Below are positions 1 to 8,701 of a stretch of 64,000 nucleotides of DNA, in pieces. The stretch's first letter is position 1, and each line of letters starts with the position of its first letter. The stretch spans positions 62,001 through 126,000 of the forward strand of contig CAVPDA010000022.1 of assembly GCA_963702495.1 (NCBI GenBank), read 5' to 3'. A program made the position numbers and the translations under genes. The notes beneath the pieces are model-generated. The model made no database searches, had not been told where the DNA came from, and was given only the letters and a program-made list of their open reading frames with translations. The stretch comes from CAVPDA01 sp963702495. Lineage in GTDB: Bacteria; Pseudomonadota; Gammaproteobacteria; Burkholderiales; Rhodocyclaceae.

Positions 1-95
1 TCGCGCCCGGACATTGCGCAGTCAACGCGGCGTTCAACACAATGGCGTAGCCGAAGTCAAAGGCATTACCGCCCCTCCTGGTCTATCCTTTACGG

Positions 96-509
96 GTGAT
101 GCGTGACGATTGGTACTTCCGGGGGGATATCGTGAGCATCCCGACACTGTGCAATCCCTGCACGACCTGCGGCGCCTGTTGCACCACCTTCCGTGTGGGC
201 TTCTGTTGCACGGAACTGGACACCGAGGGAGGGAGGGTGCCCGCCCAGTTTACGGAGAGGCTGGACAAGCGGCGCGTGCGCATGGGCTGCACCCAGAGCA
301 GGGAAGGCAAAGGCTCGCGCTGCATCGCACTGGTGGGTACGGTCGGCCGCGATGTGAGCTGTGAGATCTACGCCAGACGCCCCAGTCCGTGCCGCGCCTT
401 CGCCCCGGAAGCGCCATTGGGGCGTGGCGATGTGCCGTGCGCCGATGCCCGCCGGCACCACGGCCTGCCGCCGCTGCGGGGATCATACGACGCAGCGATC
501 GTGGCCTGA
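96..509 (+). CDS. YkgJ-family cysteine cluster protein
   Basis: Predicted zinc- or iron-chelating protein of the YkgJ/UPF0153 type; no enzymatic role is known. The N-terminal part carries the family signature CNPCTTCGACC (Cys-x2-Cys-x2-Cys-Cys), followed by a paired-Cys FCC segment and, further on, the conserved RRPSPCRAF motif, so all usual metal-ligand cysteines appear present. At 137 residues it fits the small members of the family. The start is GTG at 96 with an ATG directly after it at 99; either could be used, and the conserved part begins only about 16 residues later. It stands alone, and the sequence downstream is decayed. Confidence 0.8.
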   Translation: MMRDDWYFRGDIVSIPTLCNPCTTCGACCTTFRVGFCCTELDTEGGRVPAQFTERLDKRRVRMGCTQSREGKGSRCIALVGTVGRDVSCEIYARRPSPCRAFAPEAPLGRGDVPCADARRHHGLPPLRGSYDAAIVA

Positions 510-568
510 GGGGTTGGGTGCAACCTGGTCGGTCGTATCCGGGAAAAAGTCATCCGGCCCAAGGCGAG

Positions 569-602
569 CCCCGACTGGCGCGTTTGGCGCCACAGGTCGG
601 GG
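569..602. terminator. Hairpin between convergent gene ends
   Basis: CCCCGAC (569-575) pairs with GTCGGGG (596-602), and inside it TGGCGC pairs with GCGCCA around a short loop, giving a strong stem with a 3-nt bulge. It lies between the 3' end of the YkgJ gene and the 3' end of the COG4315 remnant on the other strand, a natural place for a shared terminator. There is no clear T run, so the assignment is inferred from position and structure only. Confidence 0.35.
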
Positions 603-634
603 ACAGAGGGGATGACTGCCTGCCAGACCGGGAC

Positions 635-778
635 TTACGGTTTCGCCACATGCCAGAGGTTGTTGAAGCCGTCTCCGGTCTTGTCGCCGGGCTTCTGGTC
701 CTTCGCCCAGAGGTAGAGCGGCATACCCTTGTAGGCCCGCGGCTTGCCGACATCGTCGCGGGTGATGATGCCGTAGTT
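635..778 (-). pseudogene. 3' remnant of a COG4315 lipoprotein gene
   Basis: Read on the minus strand, this stretch encodes about 48 residues ending at a TAA (635-637) that match the C-terminal repeat of secreted lipoproteins of the COG4315/PF03640 type: a GIITRDDVGKP segment, then YKGMPLYLWAKDQKPGD, then TGDGFNNLWHVAKP. In intact members two to four such repeats follow a signal peptide. Here the similarity stops abruptly near 778, and the plus strand beyond that point codes for an unrelated DUF2293 fragment. No start codon or signal peptide is attached. I read it as the tail of a gene cut by a rearrangement. Confidence 0.65.
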
Positions 779-1049
779 GCCGGTACGCGAACTGTTTCCG
801 AACTACCCCGCGGATGCGCAGCGCACCATCGCCGAGCACGCCTGCCTCGAGTGCAGCGGGCGGGTGGGCCGCTCGGCCGCGGCCAAGGCATTCGACGACG
901 AGGCGGTACGACCGGCCGTCGTAGCGCATATGCGTCACGTCGAGACACTCTACAATGAACTGCTCGCCGGAGGATGGGACCGTCGCGAGGCCTGCCGCCA
1001 GATCGAGGCGCAGAACCGCTCGGCCCTGGAAACCTGGCAGCGGTCCTGA
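777..1049 (+). pseudogene. C-terminal fragment of a DUF2293 protein
   Basis: The 90-residue frame matches the DUF2293 domain: it begins VRELFPNYPADAQ, contains the conserved SGRVGRSAA core and a VAHMRHVETLYNELLAGG segment, and ends in a charged helix. Intact DUF2293 proteins I know of have an N-terminal part ahead of this domain; here the frame opens with a TTG at 777, exactly where the opposing COG4315 remnant ends. The upstream half seems lost in the same rearrangement. A short translated protein cannot be excluded, but no ribosome-binding site is evident. Function of the family is unknown. Confidence 0.6.
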
Positions 1050-1292
1050 TCGGCGGGTTGCCTGGAAGTAACCATGTTCAATGGTCAAGGCAACCAGCCT
1101 GCCTCCGCTCACGAGCCGAATCGCCTCATTGCGACCGCTTCCCGGCAGGGAACAGGAGCGCTGCTCTTAGTGGCGGGTGGCGGCGTGAGCGCCAGTGCAC
1201 CCAAGACCGGGACTGCGCAGACGGACTCCCTCATACTGCGATATCGCCACCTACCGGCGGCCCGATGGATAACCCGCGCGGAGTCGAAGAAC

Positions 1293-3974
1293 ATGCAGGA
1301 ACGACACTACCTCACGCCGCTGTTCGAAGCCGCGTCCGTGGCCATCATTGGCGCAAGCGAACGCCTGGGTTCGATCGGCGCCGTGCTCGTGCGCAACATG
1401 CTGGACGCCGGCTACCAGGGCAGACTCTTTGCGGTCAATCCGAAGCACGAGAGGATCTTCGATCTTCATTCCTACGCAACGGTCGAAGATATCCCTCAGC
1501 GTCTCGATCTGGCCGTGATCGCGACCAACGCCGCCGCGGTGCCCGCAATCATGGAAGCATGCGGGCGTGCCGGGGTGCGCGCGGCGATCGTCATCTCAGC
1601 CGGCTTCTCCGAGGTGGGGCGGCAGGGGGCTGCCCTTGAACGAGCCGTTCTGGAGAGCGCGCGCCGCCACCGCATACGCCTCGTCGGCCCCAACTGTCTC
1701 GGCGTCCTGCGTCCCGAGATCGGCCTCAATGCCACATTTGCTCGCGGTGGTGCGAGCGCCGGCTCGATCGGCCTCGTCTCCCAGTCCGGCGCCCTGTGCA
1801 CCGCGATTCTGGACTGGGCGAAACCAAACGGCGTGGGCTTCTCCAGCGTGATCTCCGTCGGTGGCTCCTCGGAGGTAGAGTTCGGCGAGTTCCTGGACTA
1901 TCTCGCCACTGATGCGAAGACCGAGAGCATCTTTCTTTACATTGAGGGCATACGCGATGCACGCCGCTTCATGAGCGCCCTGCGGGCCGCCGCGCGCGTC
2001 AAACCGGTGCTCGTGATCAAAGTGGGACGCCACCCCGGGGGCGAAAAGGCGGTGCTGTCGCACACGGGCTTGCTCGTGGGTTGGGATGACGTTTTCGATG
2101 CCGCGCTGCGCCGCGCCGGCGGGGTGCGACTGTACAGCGTGGGGCATTTCTTTGCCGCGGCGCAGGCGCTGTTTGCACGCTTCCGGCCGCGAGGCAATCG
2201 TCTCGCGGTCGTCACCAACGGCGGCGGACCGGGCATCATGGCGGCCGATCGCTGCGCCGATCTCGGGATTCCATTGGCGCAGCTTTCCGAGGCCACGCTC
2301 AACAAGCTCAACGCGTTCTTGCCGAGCACCTGGTCGCACAGTAATCCCGTGGACATCGCTGGCGACGCGGACCCGGTGCGCTACAAGGAGACGCTCAAGA
2401 CGGTTCTCGACGATGAAGGCGTCAACGGCGTCCTGGCGATATTCGCACCCCAGGCGCTGAGTGACGCTGGCGAGGCGGCGCAGCAGGTGATCGACGTCGC
2501 CAAGAACTCGGACAAGCCGCTGGTCACCTGCTGGATGGGCGAAGACCAGGTGCGGGCGTCGCGCGACCTGTTCAAACGCTCGGGCGTGCCGACGTTTCGC
2601 ACGCCAGACCCGGCTGTCGAGTTGTTCTCCCACATTTCGAATTTTTTCCGCAACCAGAAGTTGCTGATGCAGACCCCGGCGCCCCTGTCCCATCTAGGTG
2701 CGCCGAGCGTGTCTTCGGCGCGGCTGGTGATCGAAACCGCGCTCGCGGAAAAACGCCACACGCTCTCCGAAATGGAATCGAAGGCGGTACTGGCAGCCTT
2801 TCGCATCCCGATCTCTCGTGCCGTGGTGGCGCGCAGCGCCGCAGAGGCCATGGCGCTCGCCGCCGAGATCGGCCTGCCAGTTGCGATGAAAATCGACTCG
2901 CCCCATATCTCTCGCAAGAGCGAATCAGGCGGTGTGCGCCTGAACCTGAACAATCTCCAGTCAGTACGCGCAGCCTATCAAGACATCCTCGACGAGGTGA
3001 AGAGGAACCGGCCGGAGGCGACTATCCACGGCGTGGCCGTCGAGCCCATGATCGTCAAGCCCAACGGCCGCGAGCTGATGGCGGGCATCGTGCGCGATGA
3101 AGTCTTCGGTCCCACTATTGCGCTCAGCGAGGGCGGCAACAACTTGGACGTGCATCGGCATCGGTGCGTCGCGCTGCCCCCGCTCAACAGCTACCTGGTG
3201 TCGGACATGGTGTGCTCCCCGCGCTTCTCCCGCCTGCTGGGCGAATTTCGCGCCATGCCGCCGGTGAACCTGGACGCCCTGGAGCTGGTGTTGCTGAGGA
3301 TCTCGGAGATGGCCTGCGAGTTGCCCTGGTTGCGCGAGCTGGAGATCAATCCGCTAATCGTGGATGAACACGGTGCCGTGGCTGTGGACGCGCACATCGT
3401 GGTGGAAGACATTTCTCCGACTGCGCATCGCTACGACCATATGGCCATTCACCCCTATCCCGCGAGCCTGGTTCAGACCTGGCCCCTGCCCGACGGCGCC
3501 GAGGTCACCATCCGGCCGATCCGGCCCGAGGACGCCGAGCTGCAGAAGGAATTTGTAAAGGCGCTGTCGGCCCAGGACAAGTATTACCCGTTCCTGAATA
3601 CGTTGCGAGAGATCACGGATACCGTGGCTGCGCGCCTCACCCAGATTGACTACGACCGCGAGATGGCCTTGAGTGCCACCGTGGACAAAGAGGGCAGGGA
3701 AGTGCAAGTAGGTGTGTGCCGATACACGGCCAATGCCGATGCCGAATCCTGCGAATTCGCGATCGTGGTGGCCGACCAGTGGCAGCGCAAGGGGCTCGCG
3801 CGCAAGCTCATGGGCGTGCTGATCGAAACGGCGCGCGAGCGCGGCCTGAAGTACATGAACGGCGCGTTCCTCGCCACGGATGAGCGCATGCTCCAGTTCG
3901 CATCCGGGTCGGGCTTCGTGATCTCGGACAGTCCGGACGAGCACTCCATCAAGCACGGCGTTCTCACCCTCTAA
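1293..3974 (+). CDS. NDP-forming acyl-CoA synthetase / GNAT acetyltransferase fusion
   Basis: An 893-residue fusion of an acetate-CoA ligase (ADP-forming)-like protein with a GNAT acetyltransferase, the architecture of the protein lysine acetyltransferase Pat. Domains in order: CoA-binding Rossmann fold (about 8-105, with VAIIGAS), succinyl-CoA-ligase-like domain (GPNCLG, SQSGAL), ATP-grasp domain (about 490-725), and GNAT domain (about 730-893). The SHTG motif puts a histidine at residue 257, the position phosphorylated in ADP-forming acetyl-CoA synthetases. I chose ATG 1293 because the CoA-binding fold begins right after it and the length then fits the family; the frame is open back to 1074, but that part is not family-like. 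It could make or use acetyl-CoA, or acetylate Acs-type enzymes; the fusion alone does not decide. Confidence 0.88.
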   Translation: MQERHYLTPLFEAASVAIIGASERLGSIGAVLVRNMLDAGYQGRLFAVNPKHERIFDLHSYATVEDIPQRLDLAVIATNAAAVPAIMEACGRAGVRAAIVISAGFSEVGRQGAALERAVLESARRHRIRLVGPNCLGVLRPEIGLNATFARGGASAGSIGLVSQSGALCTAILDWAKPNGVGFSSVISVGGSSEVEFGEFLDYLATDAKTESIFLYIEGIRDARRFMSALRAAARVKPVLVIKVGRHPGGEKAVLSHTGLLVGWDDVFDAALRRAGGVRLYSVGHFFAAAQALFARFRPRGNRLAVVTNGGGPGIMAADRCADLGIPLAQLSEATLNKLNAFLPSTWSHSNPVDIAGDADPVRYKETLKTVLDDEGVNGVLAIFAPQALSDAGEAAQQVIDVAKNSDKPLVTCWMGEDQVRASRDLFKRSGVPTFRTPDPAVELFSHISNFFRNQKLLMQTPAPLSHLGAPSVSSARLVIETALAEKRHTLSEMESKAVLAAFRIPISRAVVARSAAEAMALAAEIGLPVAMKIDSPHISRKSESGGVRLNLNNLQSVRAAYQDILDEVKRNRPEATIHGVAVEPMIVKPNGRELMAGIVRDEVFGPTIALSEGGNNLDVHRHRCVALPPLNSYLVSDMVCSPRFSRLLGEFRAMPPVNLDALELVLLRISEMACELPWLRELEINPLIVDEHGAVAVDAHIVVEDISPTAHRYDHMAIHPYPASLVQTWPLPDGAEVTIRPIRPEDAELQKEFVKALSAQDKYYPFLNTLREITDTVAARLTQIDYDREMALSATVDKEGREVQVGVCRYTANADAESCEFAIVVADQWQRKGLARKLMGVLIETARERGLKYMNGAFLATDERMLQFASGSGFVISDSPDEHSIKHGVLTL

Positions 3975-4133
3975 TTGTGGCGGTCCGCGCATGACCTGGC
4001 CGTCGCGCTCCGTGCGATTCGAGGTCTCCGTAGTGCACGGGCTCGGGGTGCCCTTCGAATTGGACGTCGCCGATCACGTTGCGCCGTCGCAGCCGGCCCT
4101 TGCGCCTAACAGGGACGCAAGGGTGCCTCCGGT

Positions 4134-4292
4134 TTCGCCGAGTTCAACAACAGCGCTGGGCGATGGGTGTGGAAGGACAGCTACGTCTTCGACTACGGCT
4201 GCCGCCTCGACACGATGATCGCCCATCCGATGAGGCCCGACCTTGTGCGCCGCGCCGTCATGCAGATCAAGGCAGCGATTCGATTTCGAATT
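4134..4292 (+). pseudogene. Fragment of a Cache-domain sensor gene
   Basis: In one plus-strand frame the sequence reads FAEFNNSAGRWVWKDSYVF, then a cysteine-containing link and DTMIAHPMRPDLVRR. This pattern (FN..GRWVWKDSYVF...C...AHP) is typical of single-Cache extracellular sensor domains that bind small organic acids. Similarity fades after about 4290, and there is no start, signal peptide or membrane segment in frame. The rest of the 3975-4427 interval shows no gene, apart from a small perfect hairpin CCAGAG-ACA-CTCTGG near 4311. I interpret it as a decayed gene piece. Confidence 0.5.
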
Positions 4293-4427
4293 GCGGCAGG
4301 ATTATCGTTCCAGAGACACTCTGGTCTTTTCCTTTCCAGCAGTCGCGCTCTGTGGCCGCCGGACGAGCGGTTACACTGCCGATTAGGTCTTGCCAGAATT
4401 TGCCAACGTCACTGCGACTAGTGTGCC

Positions 4428-4631
4428 ATGAGCACAATGAACATTTCCCTGCCCGATGCCCTCAACGCGTTGGTCGATGAGCAGGTCAGTCAGCGTGGCT
4501 ATGGCAGCAGCAGCGAGTACGTGCGCGAGTTGATCGCAAGGATCAGGATCGACTGCAATCGCGTGCCCTCCTTCTCGCTGGTGCGACGTCTGCGCCGGCA
4601 GCACCTGCCGATGCCGCCTGCTATCGCCTGA
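4428..4631 (+). pseudogene. parD: ParD-type antitoxin, frameshifted, toxin gene missing
   Basis: The first 36 residues are a clear ParD/CopG ribbon-helix-helix antitoxin start (MSTMNISLPDALNALVDEQV, then SSSEYVRELI). After ELI, near 4534-4537, the ParD sequence continues in another frame as RKDQDRLQSRALLLAGA..., so one base is missing relative to an intact gene. The frame actually open ends in an unrelated arginine-rich tail at 4631. No parE toxin gene follows. Intact ParD would bind DNA as a dimer and neutralise ParE through its C-terminal half; that half is what the shift destroys, so this is probably a dead remnant. Confidence 0.7.
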
Positions 4632-4948
4632 CCCAGGCGTTATCGTCCAATCATTCGCCGCCGTCTCCCCAAGGCTATGTTCGCGTTACGTGAGGATGTC
4701 CACACGTCAAGGGCCGCAAACCCAACGGTGATGCGGACCTTCTGCGAATCCGGCGCGTCCAGGCTCGTCGCTGTGCGTCAGAGCCTGATCCCCATCTAAC
4801 GCGAACAGAGCCTTCTCCAATTCCAGGGATTGCAACGCTTTCCTTTCCCGGCGCGCAGTCGATTTCCAGAGCAAGACCCGGAGTGCGCCGTCTCCCGCCA
4901 GCAGCTAAGTTGCAGTCATGTAAACTGCAGACAGCCGAGTGGACCCGG
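4632..4948. other. Intergenic stretch upstream of ada
   Basis: About 317 bases with no recognisable gene. Short open frames on both strands do not resemble known families. The segment GGATTGCAACGCTTT (around 4826-4840) contains, on the minus strand, AAAGCG followed by TTGCAA, which loosely recalls an Ada-box layout, but orientation and spacing do not convince me. Confidence 0.5.
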
Positions 4949-6028
4949 ATGAAAATGACCCGCAAGTCTGAAGTTCTCGCCGCAGTCACCGTGGGCGATC
5001 CGCGCTGGGCGGCGGTCCTCGCCCGCGACCTGGCGGCAGACGGCCAATTCTTGTACTCGGTGCGGACTACCGGCGTGTATTGCCGCCCGTCCTGTGCCGC
5101 GCGCACGCCACGGCCCGAGAACGTCGAGTTCCACCTTACCGCTGCCGACGCCGAGCGGGCCGGCTTCCGTCCCTGCCGGCGCTGCAAGCCGGATCGGCCC
5201 GCGCTTGCCCAAATACATGCCGCGCTCGTGGCCCAACTGTGCCGGCTGATGGAGAACGCCGAAGTCGTGCCCAGCCTGCAACAACTGGCCGCACAAGCCG
5301 GACTGAGCCCCTGGCACCTGCACCGCACATTCAAGGCCGTCACCGGACTGACGCCTAGATCCTACGCCGCCGCCCACCGTGCCAATCGCGTCAGAGCCGA
5401 ACTCGAGTGCGGCGGCACGGTGACCGACGCGATCTACGCTGCCGGCTACGGTTCGAACGGGCGCTTCTACGAGACATCGAATCAGGTGCTGGGCATGACG
5501 CCGACCCGCTATCGCGCCGGCGGCATGGACACCGAAATCCGCTTCGCCATCGGCGAATGCTTCCTCGGCTCGATCCTGGTCGCCGCCAGCGATCGCGGCG
5601 TATGTGCGATTCTGATGGGCGACGATCCCGACGCACTGGCGCGCGACCTGCAGGACCGCTTTCCGTGCGCGCGCCTGATCGGCGGTGACGCCGGCTTCGA
5701 GCAGATTGTGGCGAAGGTCGTGGGTTTCGTCGAAGCGCCGAAGCTGGGACTGGATCTGCCGCTGGACGTGCGCGGCACCGCCTTCCAGCAGCGCGTGTGG
5801 CAGGCCTTGCGCGGGATTCCGGCGGGCCGGACGGCGAGCTATAGCGAGATCGCGCGCCGCATCGGCGCGCCAAAGTCGGTGCGCGCCGTGGCCGGGGCCT
5901 GTGCCGCCAACCCGCTGGCGGTGGCGATTCCCTGCCATCGCGTCGTGCGCATCGACGGCGGTCTGTCGGGCTATCGCTGGGGAGTCGAGCGCAAGTGCGC
6001 GCTGCTGGAGCGGGAAGAGAAGGTATGA
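4949..6028 (+). CDS. ada: Bifunctional Ada: methyl-DNA repair and transcription activator
   Basis: Repairs alkylated DNA and activates the adaptive response. The N-terminal zinc domain has GVYCRPSC (Cys45, Cys49) and FRPCRRCKPD, giving the four zinc cysteines; Cys45 would accept methyl groups from phosphotriesters. A central AraC-type helix-turn-helix region follows (LAAQAGLSPWHLHRTFKAVTG). The C-terminal O6-methylguanine methyltransferase domain carries AIPCHRVV with the acceptor Cys329. At 359 residues it matches E. coli Ada (354). I chose ATG 4949 because the conserved GDPRWAAV segment follows it; the open frame extends to 4883. No alkB or alkA neighbour is seen, so it looks monocistronic. 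Confidence 0.93.
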   Translation: MKMTRKSEVLAAVTVGDPRWAAVLARDLAADGQFLYSVRTTGVYCRPSCAARTPRPENVEFHLTAADAERAGFRPCRRCKPDRPALAQIHAALVAQLCRLMENAEVVPSLQQLAAQAGLSPWHLHRTFKAVTGLTPRSYAAAHRANRVRAELECGGTVTDAIYAAGYGSNGRFYETSNQVLGMTPTRYRAGGMDTEIRFAIGECFLGSILVAASDRGVCAILMGDDPDALARDLQDRFPCARLIGGDAGFEQIVAKVVGFVEAPKLGLDLPLDVRGTAFQQRVWQALRGIPAGRTASYSEIARRIGAPKSVRAVAGACAANPLAVAIPCHRVVRIDGGLSGYRWGVERKCALLEREEKV

Positions 6029-6185
6029 GCCGCCTGGCGAGGGGCCCCCGCCGGGGGGCGAGAGCCAGGCGAGTGAAGCGGGTCGAGTGGGACGGGGCGG
6101 CTCAGGATTTGTACGTGGCTCCGCACAAAGCCGATTCGCGCTGGAGCGCAGGCCGGAGTCCTTGACGCCCGTACCTGACGGCGGG

Positions 6186-7844
6186 CTACGACAGCAACTT
6201 CAGACCGGCGCGCTCCAGTCCCTGCGCGATTCGCTCCGCCAGCGCGTCGTCCTTGATCAGCCGCGCGATCAGTTCGCGGCCGCGGCGCGGGAATTTCGGC
6301 TGAAGCGCCAGCAGTTCATCCACGGCCGCGGCAGCCTCCGCGCTGCGGTTGAGGTACCCCAGGGTCGCCGCGCGCAGCATCGGACCCCAGAACACGCCGG
6401 CGGCCCGTAGTTCGCCGACGGCATCCAGTGCCTCGGCGTAGCGGCCCTTCTTGATGTGGTTGAGGCAAACTGCCGAGCGCACAGGCCGGGGTACATGGGC
6501 GAGGATATCCGACACACCGGTGATCAGGTGCAGACCCCGGTCCGTATCGCCGCACAAGAACAGGCACCAACCGGCCGCGGCCACCAGGAACGGTGCGTTC
6601 GGATTGAGCGACAGCGCGTATTCCGCGGCCGCGCGCGCCTGCACGATGTCGCCCCGGATCACGCTCGTGGTCGCCAGCGCGAGGTGGGCCTGCTGGCACA
6701 GCGGGTCCAGGGCGACGGCGTCGTGACACAGGGACAGCGCTTCATCCAGCACGGTGCGTTCTGCCAGATTCAGCACGTAGCCCTCGACGAGGATTTCCGC
6801 CAGCATCGCGAGCGCCATGGGGTAGTCCGGGTTCTCCGCCACCACTTTACGGAAGGCCGCGAGCGCTCGCGGGTGGGATGCAGGATCGTTGCGCAGACGG
6901 TAGTCGTGGTAGTACCAGAGTACCGCCTCGTACGGTGCGAACTCGTCCGGCGCCCGCTGTCGCGCCTGCTGCGCCAGCACCCGGCCGATGACTCCATAGG
7001 TGCCGGCGACGCTGGCAAGCACGCGGCGGCTGATCTCGTCCTCGCTGGCGAAGACGTCGGCCGTGGCGACCCCGTGCTCGTAGCGCTCCGCCCACACCTG
7101 CATGCCGGTATGGGCATCGGTAAGGGTCACCGCCAGTCGAGCCGTTTCACCTTCGGTGCGCACGCTGCCTTCCAGCAGGAAGCGCACGCCCAACTCGCGC
7201 GCGACCATGCGCGGATCATAGGCGCGCGCCTTGAAGCGGGCGGTGGCGATGCGCGGTGCGACGCGAACGGCCTGAAAGCGCGTTAACCCGACGATCAGTT
7301 CCTCGGCCAAGCCTTCGGCGAAGCAGGCCGACCCCGGATCGCCGGTGAGGTCGGCGAACGGCAGCACCGCGACCGAGGGATCGATCGGTGCAGGCGCGGC
7401 CGTCGGCAGCGGTGCCGACGCTGCCCCACCATCGGGCGCCGCCTCCGCCGCAGGGCCGCACCGCCCCGGCGCGAAGACCGGCATGTATCCGCCTTTGGGC
7501 ACCTCGATGATCACCAGGTCGTCGGCGCCGCTGGTCAGGTAGTAGTGCTCCAGGGCGCGGCGCACCTTGCCCGCCTCGATGCGGACAATCGGGTCCACCA
7601 GGGGGTCGAAGCTCGCATCGCGCCCGAGCAGTTCCACGGCGATGTAGTAGCCCTTGAGCCGGCCGCCGCGACCGTCGAGCGTCTCCTCGACCAGAAAGCG
7701 CAGGAAGCGCCGGATGCGATCGGAGCCTTCGAAGTCGGGGCTGGCGACGATGCGCTCCAGTTGTTGCCGAATCGCGTTCGCATCGGGAGTGCCGCCTTCC
7801 GGCGCTGCGTCCCTGGACTCGGCTCCGTTCCTGTCGTTTGTCAT
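6186..7844 (-). CDS. TolB-like domain / TPR protein, predicted regulator
   Basis: A 552-residue cytoplasmic protein of the type often annotated as adenylate-cyclase-like regulators. Its N-terminal 100 residues form a helical domain found with such proteins (RRFLRFLVEETLDGRG, then DASFDPLVDPIVRIEAGKVRR, which may bind DNA). A linker leads to a TolB/FlgO-like domain starting at PSVAVLPFADLTGD, and the C-terminal half is made of TPR-like helices. No nucleotide cyclase catalytic domain is present. I chose ATG 7844; the frame is open to 7892 but the extra residues are basic and unconserved. It stands alone, divergent from the DUF4124 gene. Its target is unknown. Confidence 0.7.
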   Translation of the reverse strand: MTNDRNGAESRDAAPEGGTPDANAIRQQLERIVASPDFEGSDRIRRFLRFLVEETLDGRGGRLKGYYIAVELLGRDASFDPLVDPIVRIEAGKVRRALEHYYLTSGADDLVIIEVPKGGYMPVFAPGRCGPAAEAAPDGGAASAPLPTAAPAPIDPSVAVLPFADLTGDPGSACFAEGLAEELIVGLTRFQAVRVAPRIATARFKARAYDPRMVARELGVRFLLEGSVRTEGETARLAVTLTDAHTGMQVWAERYEHGVATADVFASEDEISRRVLASVAGTYGVIGRVLAQQARQRAPDEFAPYEAVLWYYHDYRLRNDPASHPRALAAFRKVVAENPDYPMALAMLAEILVEGYVLNLAERTVLDEALSLCHDAVALDPLCQQAHLALATTSVIRGDIVQARAAAEYALSLNPNAPFLVAAAGWCLFLCGDTDRGLHLITGVSDILAHVPRPVRSAVCLNHIKKGRYAEALDAVGELRAAGVFWGPMLRAATLGYLNRSAEAAAAVDELLALQPKFPRRGRELIARLIKDDALAERIAQGLERAGLKLLS

Positions 7845-7886
7845 GGCTGTATCGTTACCGAGGTGCAAACGGCGACGCGGTGGCCG

Positions 7887-7909
7887 CGCCATCGCCCTTT
7901 GCGATGGCG
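7887..7909. repeat. Perfect 9-bp hairpin in a divergent intergenic region
   Basis: CGCCATCGC pairs with GCGATGGCG around the loop CCTTT. It lies between the divergent TPR-regulator gene and the DUF4124 gene, just upstream of the chosen start of the former. It could be an operator or an attenuation-type leader stem. I see nothing else in the rest of this interval (7845-8073). Confidence 0.3.
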
Positions 7910-8073
7910 GGCCTGCCGTGTCGCCGAAGCGGCCGATGCCTACAGTCCGATCCGCCCGGTGTGACGCACGACACGGATGAACTACTGTTTCTCTGGTGTC
8001 CGTGGCGTGCTTGGTAGTTCAATAGCGCCATCTGCAGCACAATTCACCCAATCACTTCCACCGGAGTTCGTTC

Positions 8074-8364
8074 ATGAGCCAGACCCGAGGTTTGCTGTTC
8101 GCGGTCGCCCTGTCGTGCGCGCTGTCTGCGATCGCTTCGGTCACGCATGCCGGGGTTCTCCGCTGCGTGGATCGGGCGGGCAAGGTGCATTACACGGACG
8201 GCAGCGCCGCCGCCGACATGGTTTGCGCTCCCCTCAACGGGCGCGCCGGCGCTGCGCCCTCGCCGGTGGGCGGCAAGGTCGCGACAAATTCCGCCTCCTC
8301 CGTCACGGCGCCGCCGGACCGGGCGGAACGCCGCAAAGCCCCCGAAACGGAACTTGGCAGGTAG
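8074..8364 (+). CDS. DUF4124-type small exported protein
   Basis: A 96-residue protein with a clear signal peptide (MSQTRGLLFAVALSCALSA..., predicted cleavage after THA), then the short DUF4124 core: GVLRCVDRAGKVHYTDG, with the typical YTD turn and a second cysteine in DMVCAPL. The tail is proline/serine-rich and probably disordered. Function is unknown; such proteins are periplasmic and common in beta- and gammaproteobacteria. ATG 8074 follows a weak CACCGGAG ribosome site. It is convergent with the next gene. Confidence 0.75.
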   Translation: MSQTRGLLFAVALSCALSAIASVTHAGVLRCVDRAGKVHYTDGSAAADMVCAPLNGRAGAAPSPVGGKVATNSASSVTAPPDRAERRKAPETELGR

Positions 8365-8394
8365 GGGCGGGCGACCCCACGGCAGCGGCCTGGA

Positions 8395-8658
8395 TCATGC
8401 GTCATGACCGGTGACGCGCGCTCCGCGGATCACCGAGTCGGGCAAGTGCTCCGGTGAAGGCGCGATTTCGATGTACTTGATGCTGCCGACCGGGAACATG
8501 AACACGGATCCATCGGCCTCGATCACCAGGTACTGACCCTGCAGGATCTTCTCGGTGCGCTGCGCGAACGTGTGCTTGTCCACGTTCTGCTCCGGAAAGA
8601 CGAAGGACATCTTGCTGCCGTCGTTGAAGAAGATCGCGATTCCAGCGCGCATCGTCAT
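8395..8658 (-). CDS. Conserved small protein of unknown function
   Basis: An 87-residue protein starting MTMRAGIAIFFNDGSKMSF and containing a predicted beta-rich body (QYLVIEADGSVFMFPVGSIKYIEI). No membrane segment or signal peptide is seen, so it is probably cytoplasmic. I do not recognise a named family. The start at 8658 is supported by a strong GGGGAAGGAG ribosome site about five bases upstream on the minus strand. The longer open frame back to 8949 overlaps the next gene and is not real. Confidence 0.65.
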   Translation of the reverse strand: MTMRAGIAIFFNDGSKMSFVFPEQNVDKHTFAQRTEKILQGQYLVIEADGSVFMFPVGSIKYIEIAPSPEHLPDSVIRGARVTGHDA

Positions 8659-8701
8659 GCTCCTTCCCCTCTTTTCGTTTTCGCAGTGCGGATTGCGCAG
8701 A

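Noticed and set aside
4826..4840. Ada-box-like words upstream of ada
   Set aside because: AAAGCG and TTGCAA occur on the wrong strand with loose spacing; not enough to call a site.
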